A DNA stretch of 49,289 bases, taken from positions 2,055,899 to 2,105,187 of the forward strand of contig RPFO01000380.1 of NCBI GenBank assembly GCA_009746045.1, given 5' to 3'. The notes below the pieces were generated by a model. The model was not told where the DNA came from. It made no database searches and worked only from the letters and a program-made list of their open reading frames with translations. Each line of letters begins with the position of its first letter. Within the stretch, counting starts at the first letter, position 1. The position numbers and the translations under genes were made by a program. Origin of the DNA: Mesostigma viride (taxonomy: Eukaryota > Streptophyta > Mesostigmatophyceae > Mesostigmatales > Mesostigmataceae). Below are positions 1 to 11,300 of the stretch, in pieces.

Positions 1-711
1 AACCAGGCCCACACCAGTTCCGAACCAGGTTCGCACCAGGTTCACAACAGCCCATCAAAACAGATTTCCAACAGGTCTAGAGCAGGAACAAGACACTGTC
101 GCATTCACAACCTTGCGGTGTCATGCTAAAGAGAATACAGAAATATGTGTACAACCAAGAGGATATACATCAGTAGTACAATGATCATTCGATCCATTCA
201 AGCCAATAATCGAGGCCGCAAATACCCTATTCTTGGCACCTGGGCTCCATATGCACAATAAAAACCAAAGTGTTACAGTCCCTATTCAAACATTTCCCTA
301 CAAAGCGAGAGCGCATATTGAGTTGCCGTGTCCAAGGCCATCCTCCTCCGTGCACACCAAGTCGCCCCAGCACAAGCATCCCACGCGGTAGCTCCGCCAT
401 GCACCCCGCAACGTCCCAATGCAACCACTCCCGAAGAGGTAACATTCCAAGCTGAAGGGTTGCATTCCAGACTGCCATGGCGGCGGTTGGATGTCAAGAT
501 CATGGTGAAAATGCATGATAGTGATCCAGCGTCTACTCACCTCACACCAGTTATTAAGTTAAGTAATGCAAAACGCATCACTCTTGCCCCTTGCGCAAGT
601 TACTATAGTCACAATCCCCCTCATAGTTGTACATACAATCTCTGTTCACCTCACAGTACTAAGTAAACTGTGTTTTTTTCCCCATAAGTACTCAGTACCA
701 TGACAACCCAC
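1..711. other. No resolvable gene
   Basis: I see no convincing exon, RNA gene or repeat here. The minus-strand coiled-coil gene that begins at 4294 may continue into this stretch or past the window edge, because its last exon I can place ends at 712 with a donor-like gtgggt. Short open stretches on both strands lack splice-consistent boundaries. Confidence 0.4.
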
Positions 712-3700
712 CTCATGCCTCCGCAGACGTTCCAACTCCTGCAGCAGCACCCCCGCCTCCTGTTCGCGCCGCTGGCTGCTGTCACCCCCCCTCGGGCTCC
801 ACCCCATGCCACCATCCTCCCCTGGCTCCCGCTCACCTGGGCCCACCTCCCCACGCCCTCGGCTCTCTTCTACTCCGCGACCTCTGCTTCCTTCCCCATG
901 CCCTTGCCCCCCTCCCCAGGAGCTACTGACCACCCCTGCGCCTTCTCGACCCAATCGGCTTCCTGCGTCCGCTCCTTCCCCACCAGATTGGTCTTTCCGA
1001 ATGCCTTCTTCTCCCATCACCTGGTTCGCTCCTTCTACTACTGCTTCCCCTCCTTGCTCTGCCCCATCCCCTTCTGCTACGCCGCTGTGCCGGCTGCCCT
1101 CGCCGCGCCTTGACCCGTGGCCGGCTCTCTCGCGGACAGCCTGCTCCTCTGCTTGCAGCTCCCTTTGCAGCTCTTGGAGCCGCTGGCGCCGTGACTGGGC
1201 CTCGCCGGCGCACGCCTGCTCGCCCATGCGCACGCAAACGCCGCACAGGCACACACACGCACAGGCACATAGCCACGAAGGTATACACCTGAGAGTGAGT
1301 GCAAGGCAAAGCACATACACCTGAGAGCAAGATCCGTGATACACCCACACACGCATGACAAAATACAGCACACCAACTCACAAGCATGCACAAGTGGGTT
1401 CCTGTCATTTTGCTTCGCAGCTGGGCACCCATGGAGCCGTGTTCCCCTCGATCCCATCCTCGCCTCCCCCCCTCACCCATACACTCGCCTTCTCACCAGC
1501 CACCCCCCCAACCCCCCACCATTTGTGTCCATCCCCAACGGCTCCCCTCCCCTCTGCCCCCCACCATCGGTTTCCCTCCCCTGCCCCCCACCATCGGTTC
1601 CCCCTTGCCCCCAACCCACTTGACATCATCCACCATCGGCCACCCCATCCCCCCCTCACCTCCATCCGCTGCTCCCGTTGCGCCCCATGATAGAACCCAT
1701 AGCCTCATTATAGTAGTATAACCATTGCCCTTATAGTGGTATAACCACTGCCCTTATAGTAGTTTAACCACTGCCCTTATAGTAGTATAACCACTGCCCT
1801 TATAGTAGTATAACCACTACCCTTATAACTATGAAGCCATTTCCCCTCACTTGCACCCCACTACCATGCGCCCCCGACATGTGATTCCTCCCCCACCTCC
1901 ATGCACTGGCCCAGCTTTGCCTCCTGATGAAAATATTCAACGAGACCTTCCCCTCCCGTCCGCCCACCCCCTCTCTGTTGTCATCCCTAAACTCCATGTG
2001 CTTGCACCTCATCCAAGCCCCCCCCCACCTCCATGCGTGCGCCATCCCATCTCCCCCCCCCAGGCCCCCCACCCCTCCATGTTCTGGCCACCTCATCTAA
2101 GCCCCCCCCCCCACCTCCATGCGCTGCTCCAGCTGCACCCACTCGGCCTCCTTGGCCGCCACCTGGCGCTGCATCTGCGTCAGCGCGTTCTCGTAGGCAG
2201 CCCCCTCGGCGCGCAGCGTGGCGTCGCGCATCTGGGCCTGCGTGCCGCGCGCCGTCACGCACCCAAGTAAGCAAGGCAAGGCGTTGCATTATGTCCCAGC
2301 CATGCATCCATAGTTGGTCACCCACCCACGAAAGACATGCAGGCCTGGCCAAGTGACATGCGTGCCAGGCAGGGTGATGCAAGGCCAGCACATGCCGCGG
2401 CAGCGGCACACACAAGGCAGCAGAAAAAAACAGACAAAACGTGTGGATAGAAACAGACAAAATGTGTAGAGAAAAAGAGACAACATGCGCGGAGAAAATC
2501 AGACAGAAAGAGCCATTCTCAGAACGTCTGAGGAGATGACAGCAGAGGGGAGACCGGAGGGGAGGCCTGCACACACACCCAGTGGGCGCGCATGGGAAGC
2601 AGTACGTGCGCCAGGCAGCGCTTTGCCGAGCAACACAACACAAGCGATGCAAATATCAAACATGCTGGGCCACGACACCTCAAATTGATGTTACTGGGTG
2701 CTAAAGGAAAAAAATGCAAGGCTACAAGGTCACGGATGCCGGCCATTTGTACGATGTCATCACGCAATCGACATAAAGTCCACTTCACTGGCATCGCCCA
2801 CCTAAACGGCCACCGCGTCCCAGGGCTACTCCAGCAAACACTTCTCGAGATGGCTGTACCACTGGCGGAACGCTTCTTAAAATGGCGGGATTCCAATACG
2901 ACCGCCCCAATCTAGTATACTACTACACGCATTGTACTACTGTACCCCCCCCCAAAATAAACTACTGTAACTACCCCCGTCGCCCCCTGCAAGGCCTCGT
3001 ACGCGCGTGCTCTCGCTGGAACGGGTAAAGTCCCATTCCATGATTCCACCCTCCCACCACTGCCACTGCCACTTGCCTCCGCCAATTGCCTGCGCCAACA
3101 GCGCGCTGCGTGTGTGGCGCCGCCCCTATCGCATCCCGGGCACACTTCCCCGTGCGAAATAAAGTGCAGTGTGTGTGTGGCAGTCCCCCTATTGCATTTT
3201 ACCCCTATTTCAATACTATCCCCTTTGACTCCCTAACACCTCCCCGGCACGCTTGCCTGCGCCACCAGTGCGCTGTGCGTGTGGCGCTCCCCCTGGTAAG
3301 CCAGATCGCACGCGCGGCCCTCCTCTCGCAGGTGCGCCAGCTCCTGCTGCTGCACTCGGATCCTCGCGTCCGCCTGCTCCTTGAGGCGGTGGCGCTCGGC
3401 CCACCCGCGGTCCAGCCGCTCCTCCTTGGCGCGCACGGCAGCCATGGTGGAGTCAAACGCCTGGTGCAGCTCGGGGCGCTGGATAAGTGGGGTTCGCAAA
3501 AGGCAGATGGTGCAGGAGTGCAGGTTTGGGAGGGGCAAACGTGCAGGTATTGGATCTGGACTCTTGGCCAAAATGCTTAGATTGTGCAAATGAGTGTGCA
3601 TGTGTGTGTGTGTGTGTGTGTGTGTTTCTGTGGGTGGGTGGGTGGGTGTGGGTGGGTGCGAAAGAGGGGTGCATGGGCAAGAGGGGGACGGGGGAGAGGG

Positions 3701-4294
3701 GGCTACAGAAATATTGGGGGGAGTGAGGGTCATACAGGCTGCTTATGCGGGTGACACCAGTACTATCAACTACAGGCTAGAATGCTATTGCAGGCACGCA
3801 TGGTGATGATGTGCAAAGGCTAATGGAGAACAGGTATGGAACACCTTGCCATGGGTGAGCCAGCATAGAAAAGGAGACGGCAGGGGGGTACCCCTTTACT
3901 ACCAAGACAGAAACTGCGTAAAACTTGCCTGCCAGTTTTCGACGCTCGCCATGGCTTTGCATGTTTCCCGCAGCCTTCGCATCGTATCGGAAAGCCCGAA
4001 AGAATATGTGGCGGAGAGACTGAACTTGCTGTCATTCGAGCCAGGATGCCCTGGGGTACTATGCTTACTCGCCTTTACCGGCAACGAGGTGCCGCGCTGG
4101 GAAGTTAGGGACATGCCTTTGACCGCGTTCCCATCTACTGGAGGGCGTGGGGCACTCTTAACAACCGGCACTATCTTCTCAGCTGGCGCGCTGCCTTCAA
4201 CAAATGTCGTTAAATCGCGTTTTGTATTGGCAGCTGTCCGGTCAACTTTCTCCAGAACTTCGGTTGCCCAGTCCATAATGCTGAAATTGGCCAT
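712..4294 (-). CDS. Coiled-coil protein gene, multi-exon, partly resolved
   Basis: I do not recognise the family. The start is the ATG at 4294 (MANFSIMDWATEVLEKVD). Exons that keep phase 0 are 4294-3929 (122 codons), 3478-3257 (74 codons), 2237-2115 (41 codons), an exon near 1224-1117 with unsure ends, and 759-712 (16 codons). Exon 1 is Ser/Pro-rich and low in complexity after a short N-terminal helix. The later exons are charged, heptad-like coiled coil, for example VRAKEERLDRGWAERHRLKE, MQRQVAAKEAEWVQLEQR and RQRLQELQRELQAEEQAV. This suggests a structural or cytoskeletal protein, which is inference. The first two introns seem to use GC donors (CAG|GCAAGT and CAG|GCAAGC). Introns hold simple repeats and C-rich tracts. 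The 3' end is not seen, and exons between 3257 and 2237 may be missing from the model. The gene is head-to-head with the AIR9-like gene. Confidence 0.5.
1704..1828. repeat. 23-bp minisatellite, about 5 copies
   Basis: Tandem units of the form cttatagtagtataaccact plus gcc repeat about five times with a few substitutions (gtagtt, gtggta). The array lies in a presumed intron of the minus-strand coiled-coil gene. Confidence 0.85.
3083..3127 (-). repeat. Partial duplicate of an exon tail
   Basis: Read on the minus strand this encodes GRRHTRSALLAQ followed by gcaatt. It matches GERHTHSALVAQ followed by gcaagc at the 3' end of the exon that ends at 3257. It looks like a local duplication of an exon end plus donor. 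It could be a second used exon end or a dead copy. Confidence 0.5.
3594..3656. repeat. GT microsatellite grading into GGGT repeats
   Basis: A run of GT dinucleotides passes into gtgggtgggtgggt. It lies in the presumed first intron of the minus-strand coiled-coil gene. Confidence 0.9.
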
Positions 4295-5302
4295 TCTCCG
4301 ACGCAGTTGAACTATAATATAATTCGCGGATTCAATGATAACCAGATATATGACCTTGTGTTAAGCAAGCGTGGTATCGCAGCAAGGGCTACAAGTAGAA
4401 TATGGTGTTTTTCCCGATATAACCAGTACTAAATCCTTTACAAATAAATAACAGCGAGATAGCAGAGCGAGATACCATATTAAGTATTCCCATTAAAAAA
4501 ATTCAACCAAGCTAAACTACCAAAACTGAGCAAGTCTGGACAGCGCAAGAAGTGCTAGCTGCCTACCCCTGACAACATGAAAATATGACGGCGTTGAGGT
4601 AAGAGACTTGGTATTAAACCAGGACGCTCATTTTCAGTTGTCACATCCATCTTTTCGAGCGATGCTGAGATTGTGGTCTTTTGCCGGGAATTATCGGTGT
4701 TGCATTCTGCGTGCATTTTGTGTTTACTGGCATCATTCGTCGATCCAACAGCGTAGGTACTGTACAGTACATAGTATTGCGCGAGTTTCAAGTTTCGTGT
4801 CGAACCCACCCTGACCAAGGGCTCGGTGGGTACCCATTGGTCCAGGGCTTCTGCTACGGTGTGCCTGCGCGCTGTCGGACAAACGGCGCGGGAATATGTA
4901 AACGGGACTGAACTGAACTGAACTGAACTGAACTGAACTGAAGTGAACTGAACGCCTGCGCGCACTTTCCGTCGCGCCCATTGGTCTTTTGGAGCGCGCT
5001 ATTACATCGCGTAAATATCTTACGACAGTAGAAGTAGTTCATCGGCGTTTCCATTCGTATTTAGGTACATTTTTTACACGCGCTATAATGCCATTGACCC
5101 GACACTACCAGCATGCAAGTTTTGCACTGGGGCGGGAAGGGAAAATCTCATCCTTAACTTTAGCCTAAACGTCACCTTGACTCGAGACGATGCATGCAAG
5201 CTTGGAAACCAGCCTTCGTGCGAATTTGAAACAAATACGTGATAGAGCCAAGGTTCGGTGATTGCCAAGTTGGGGATCTAGCTTAGTGTTGGTCTTTAGA
5301 AA
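4295..5302. promoter_or_regulatory. Shared intergenic region between divergent genes
   Basis: About 1 kb separates the start codons of the minus-strand coiled-coil gene (4294) and the AIR9-like gene (5303). I see no gene inside. Visible elements are an inverted CCAAT box (attgg, 4980-4984), an E2F-like ggcgcgggaa at 4885-4894, and a CTGAA pentamer tract. Bidirectional promoter function is inferred from the layout only. No clear TATA box decides a transcription start. Confidence 0.45.
4907..4953. repeat. (CTGAA)n pentanucleotide microsatellite
   Basis: Nine or so near-perfect ACTGA/CTGAA units with one substituted unit (aagtg). The tract lies between the E2F-like and CCAAT-like motifs of the divergent promoter region. 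Confidence 0.95.
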
Positions 5303-8300
5303 ATGGCGTCAAGGGCTTATGCGCGCCCGCAGAGCGCATCGCGCATGCCGCGTGGAGTCGGGCAAACACCTCCTAGCAACCGGCCCCAATCTGCATTTCC
5401 ACTGACGCCTGAACAACGACGCTCCTCGACAGCAACTCCTGACAAATTCCGGTCTCCATCTGTAACGAGAAAGTCCACAGGAGGAGTTAAGCAGGGACCT
5501 CAAAAGAAAGAGGAGGAAGTGGTACGGTTAAGCCGAATACTTTGCTCGGTGAACTCAAGCGCTCATTTAAACTACGTCATATGGCATCGCCCTGTCAAGC
5601 GTTGGTCTCCCTTTTCGTAGATGGGATCTTCCAGCACAGCATAGAGTGAATCGAAACACGAAGTCTTGCCATTGTATACGACAGTACAGGATATCGGTTG
5701 ACAGAGTGGCAGTATGAACTTATCCGGGGGGAAATGTCGCTGGAGTGCCGTGGATTCCGCTGATCCTGGCAGGAGTATCCTATGAATGTTCCGTTTCTGG
5801 CAAGAATGCTTCAACATTCTATTCAGTTCATAATACCGAGTAATCATACAACAAAGTGTTTTTTGGTGTGCTTGTGTTTGTGTCATTCCAGCGATTGTGC
5901 CTTGACAACCTGCAGCTCAACACTTTGGAGAACTACGGGCTTCCCAGTAGGCTTGAGGTGAGTTGTGTTCAGTGAAAATATTTGCTGATTGTGTTGCCTT
6001 TTTTAACCCCCCCCCGACGTCTTCTTGGCTGCATCACCGTATGACCAGCTTGATTACACTATATTATTCCTCATATGATTGAATTGTAGTTGAATCGTAT
6101 AACAATACAGTAACATCGTGTAGGCTGTAATTTCTAGAGTATCGACACACTATCAAATCAGAATCTTGTAAACAGTAGGCTTTTGTCGGATCAAAGCTTG
6201 ATTTTGTAAAATAGAAATATTATTCCCCATTTTGAAGATAATTTGATCGTGAGAAAGTATTTGTTTATGTTGGAAAAAGAAACTGTCTAGGAATGATTCG
6301 AAAAACGAAAGGCACGTTGATGTTGTTTGAATACTGGTTTGCATGCCTGGGACACTCATGTTTGTCAAGTTTTTTCTCACTGGGTTACCAATCTTATTTG
6401 CGTTGATACAGACTTTATTCAGTAGAACATGATGGCTTTAGATTCAGGTTCAGCCACACAAAGTGCCTTTTGTGTACGTCTGTGAACAAACGTTCTTCAC
6501 TGCGAAGGAAAAAAAAGTGCATTGCCCTGTCCCGCTGAAGTGCTTATTTGATAACTCAAGAACCTGACTAGTTCTATTTTTCACGTTTTCTTGGCATGCT
6601 TTTTCTTTTGGCTTCTTGGCCAGTATCTGTATGTGCGGTACAACAACCTTACCAGCCTCGCCGGGATCGAGGAGCTCACGTCCCTGAAGGTCAGCTTTAA
6701 TCTGTCTTATATTTGCTTCTTTAGTTCCTCTGCTGCTTTACATTTCAGTCTTTGAGCATGTTGAGCCTGGACTGTTGGTTGATGCCACCTGGCTTGCAAT
6801 GCACGCCGGCTCTCCTGTTCTCTCCAGGCGATCTCCGTGTCTGTCATCAATAATCTGAATGCCTTCAGTATCCAGTAAAGACTTATATCTTGTCTGGGCG
6901 GAAGGCGAAAACAGAGCGTCCCTTCTTTGTTGAAAGTAAACGCTTGGCATGAGTGCCCTGTGGCATAGCCTTGCTGGTACGGAATCACTGGCTTCCCTCG
7001 TCCACGCTGCAGTGAAAATAGCGGTTGTCCTCAGTGACACTTAGGATATTATCGCGAAGCTGAGCATGTTAGATTGTAGGGTTTCATATTGTCTCATGGC
7101 TTTAAACCCCTGCTGTGTTCTGGGTGATAGGTTATAACGGTTAGTAAGAAGCCCTAAGTAGGTCATTAATCTGTTGTTGTGCATCTTTTGAGCATGGTAC
7201 ATAATGTTTTGAACCTGCTGAGGGGTGGTGTGGTAATGTGTGCACTTGCTGTCCTGCAATGCAGTTTCCGAAATATTGCTCTTCACAAAATGCCGCTGGC
7301 AGGATGTATTGGGCAGCGGATTTTCCAGGCCTCAGTCTATTGGCTACCGCAATTTCCATTATATCTGTCTTCCAAGCAGTAGCATGTCGTTTTCCAAGAT
7401 CTTTGCATCTGGCTGCTTCTGTTGACTGATTCCTCTTTTTTTTGTCCTGACGTGTACAGATCCTTGATGCCAGCTTCAACTGCCTCGAGGATGCATCACT
7501 CAAAAGCCTCAGCAGCTGTGAATCTTTGCAGGTAAGTTGTGTTCAAGCTGAATGCAATATGCTGAACAATTGTTGGATTACCTTTAAAATCTGTAAATGT
7601 CTTATGCCTGCATGGACTGTGCATGTCCTTCAGGCTTGAATGAATTTGCAAAACGCTGATGCCCCGATACTTCAAGTATACCATGAAAGGTTTTCTGGTA
7701 GCTGTTGATGCCGTATTTGTGTCACTGCTGTGCCTGCAGGTTGGGATTGCAGTCAGCATGGTCATGAACCTTTTATTACAAAGAATTGATAATGATGTCC
7801 CATGCTGTCCATGATAAACCTGCAAGATGTTTACTGATGGTCAGATGACACCTGCAAGGAATTACGGGGTAAATTTTAAACAAATTTTTTTCAAAGACAT
7901 GATCTTTTAATGCAGGACATGTGATTATACAGGGGGATCCTTTAGTGGTTTTGGTGCTTCATCAAAGATTTGTGGTTACACAGAGGGCAGGAAAGCAATT
8001 ACTTTATTGAGGCAGATTCGGAAAGACGCAATGTTTCCTGGGTTTTTCAGGATGATAAGCGAATGTCTACTTCGGGGTTTGAGGTTTGTTGTAGTCAACT
8101 TGCCTGACATGCTGTTTGTGGCCGAAACTTTGTTGCCGTGTTTCGGTTGTTTTTTATGTTCTCAGCAACTCTACATTGATGGCAACAACTTCACCACCTT
8201 GGAAATGCTGCCAGAGCTTCCCTACCTGGAGGTGCGTAGCACAATGCCTGGCAACGATAATTGCGACTGCCTGCAGAACGTTGTAAATTTGATTTGTTTT

Positions 8301-11300
8301 AATACTCTCAGTTTCTTTGTTGCCTGGCATTTTCTCCTGTGACTCATGAAACTCATGAAACTCATGGGATATAAATGTCACAGGTGTGCAGCTTCTTGTC
8401 CCATTTCACAGCCAACATTTATGGGTCAGCTGAGGCTCTTATAGTCTCGCTTGTGGTTCTTGTCGCTAGCCTCCATAGGTTGCCATTGTGGCCCTCCAAT
8501 CAGAGCACAATTACCCAAACAATGTCTTTTCTTTATTGTTCCCATTAAGCTGAATGATACACCTTAAGCTGCCTGGTAATCTCATGCTAGTTGCCAGTAT
8601 TCCGATGGGTTATGTTCGATGTCTGATGTGAGAGAATCTAGTGCGGGCTCCCTCCTCGTTGTGTATAGGGGAGATAAGGTTCCTTTACTCTGTATTGACA
8701 CCCACGTGACGCAGTCACATGCTTATTAATTAATTAATTAACTAATTAATTAATTGATTAATTAATGATTGATGTCATCCATGCCTCGCATTCCACCCCA
8801 CGTTAGGTACCCTTCCCCTTTGTCCTTCCCCCCACCATTCCCAATATGTCAAAACCCTTCCTATGCACACACAATACGTGTTGTGACCGCTGCGTAAATT
8901 GAAAATCGTACTCGCATTTGGTAGGTTACTTACCGTAATGTTCAAAACATTCTCTTTCATGGTTTGACAGGTTCTTTGCGCATCCCAGAACCGGATTACC
9001 AGCTTCAAAATGGAGCTGCAAAAGAATTTGAAGGTATGGATGAAAGTTGCTCTCTATAAGACTTTCCTATGTCCAACCAGATGAAGGCGAAGATGTCAGG
9101 TTAATGCCCATCGAATTAAACAAAGGAAACTCCTGCTAGGATATATCCGAGTTTTAATGGATTGTCTATTTGGTAATCTTTTCTTGTAGTCATTCACGGG
9201 GGCTGTTTCTGCTTTGTATGTGTTTGTGCAGGTACCTAGCCAGAAATGCATTTTAGGTAACGGTGCTCAGGCCAGTGTCATATTTATCATGATGGGTTGG
9301 CAATGGCAGTATAACAGATTATTGGAAGTAAGCCACAAATGAAAACCATCTGCTCAGAAATACTTACTGTAATTTTTTGTGTTGTTACCCTGTAAGTTCG
9401 GCGCTGGGACCACTTCCGCAAGTAATGGGCTGCTGAAGCCTTCAGCTTTTCCTGGTATCCCACTAGTAGATTGTCCTGCAGGCTGGCACTCAAACACAAC
9501 AGGCTTCTTGTCCGTCCTGACTTCTCCGGTGGACATGCTCTTTATCATGTTCAAGTCACTGGGTGACTTACCATCGGATGTTATTCCTGTTATGCTGTTT
9601 GGGCATCACAGGTTCTTTCCTTTGCTGACAACGAGCTGGAGAGCTTTTCGTCTTTCCCTGATTTCCCGGCACTCGAGGTGAGGCCACCAGTTAATTGGAA
9701 GTGGCAGTTCATTGGAAGGTCTCGGTCTTGTGGCTGGTGTGGCGCTGAACTGGTCGCTATAAGGAGGTGGCCAATTGGTGTGCGGTGTGCGGTGGGGTGT
9801 TTAAGCCCGTTGCAGAAGTGTATCATCTGACTGTGTCGCCATAATTCTTCTTTTCAAGTGCACATGCCTAGGACTGGGGAACTAAACAGAGGCAATTGGA
9901 TTTCTTTGGTACTCCTGATGCCCTCACTTTGCCTAGGCATGCTCGTGCTAACTGTTCAACGTGAGAGCTGTATTTTTATCCTACTGCTACATATTTTGTG
10001 GCGTTTCGTTTGCATCGTCAGCGTAAGAGTTGATGGTGTTGACTAATTGTTAGGAATCTGATAACCCTGTGTATATCTATATTTCACGATACTCCCTTGC
10101 AAGCTCTGCTGCTCACATTTTCTGCCTCTTTGCTGAAATTGGCGGGGTTGCTTCGTTTGTAGTTCCTGCGCGTTGGCGGCAACCAACTGGAGGACAACGA
10201 GCTCTGGCGCACGGCAGCCATCATCCTTGCGGGACCGACCGTAAAGAAGATTAATGGCGATGGTGAGGCACAAAATTTTCCCTTTAAAATTGTTACGTAT
10301 TTTCCGCCCATAATGTCCCTTTAGTTGTATAGATGTCATTATATCTGTCCGTTGTAAAAAAGGCCGCATGGATCTTGCCAGTTTCCTTTTGCCTCTTTGA
10401 TAAGTGATCTCATGGCTTACTCGCATTGTTGGGGATGGTCACATGCATAACTGATCTGCTAGATTGCTGTGGTGCATGGGGCAGTGGCATCTCATGCCTA
10501 ACGTGTAACTTGTGAGCATGCAACGCTGCTTTGATCCCCCAATTGCAGATGTCACGCCCGAGGAGCACGCGGATGCAGCTCAGTACCCTCCCCAGTCAGG
10601 CCTGTGCATCCGCTCGGGCTGGGAGCTGTGCAACAAGGAGGAGGCCGCCGTGCTGTCCTGCGACTACCTGGCCGAGATGCAGAAAGGCCGTGTGCCCGAT
10701 GGCTGCTCCCTGCGCTCGTGCGAGGTTGATGAGCCCGTGGAGGGCGAGCCGTGTCGCTGCTACTTTGACCTGGAGGCCCCGGCAGAGTGGATCGATGCAC
10801 CGCCTGAGGAGGGGCTCGTGCTCCAGTACCAGTGGTACCGTGCGCGGGACCGGCGTCCGTTTGAGAAGATCGAGAACAGCACGACCGAGGTGAGCCCTCA
10901 CCAAATTGGCTTGGGTTGCTTGAGTGGGCGTGTCGTGTGACACGTTCCGCTTCCTGGCGATGGGCAGCTCAGGGATGATGGGTTACATTGTTTACAATTG
11001 TCGAATGATTGATATTCTGTTTGCACATTTCACCTGTAGATCAACTCGGGTGATGTGCCTTGTGCTTACAATGGCGGTTGCTCCAAATCTGCCACGTGCG
11101 TGCATCTTGCAGACATACGTGCCGACTCATGACGACATCGGCGCGTTCCTCAAGGCAGAGGTCACCCCCATTGTGCGAGGCACTGAGTGCCCAGCCATCT
11201 TCACCATGTCCATGCCGGTCCGCAAGGGTAAGCGCATGCTAGCTTGGCTGCGTGATGCATTGTCCAGTCTAAGTGTAATCATGCATTGTAGAACAGAACT

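Noticed and set aside
646-1371. A 241-codon minus-strand gene.
   Set aside because: Only the part encoding RRQRLQELQRELQAEEQAV looks coding; the rest is low-complexity intron-like sequence. It was folded into the coiled-coil gene as one exon.
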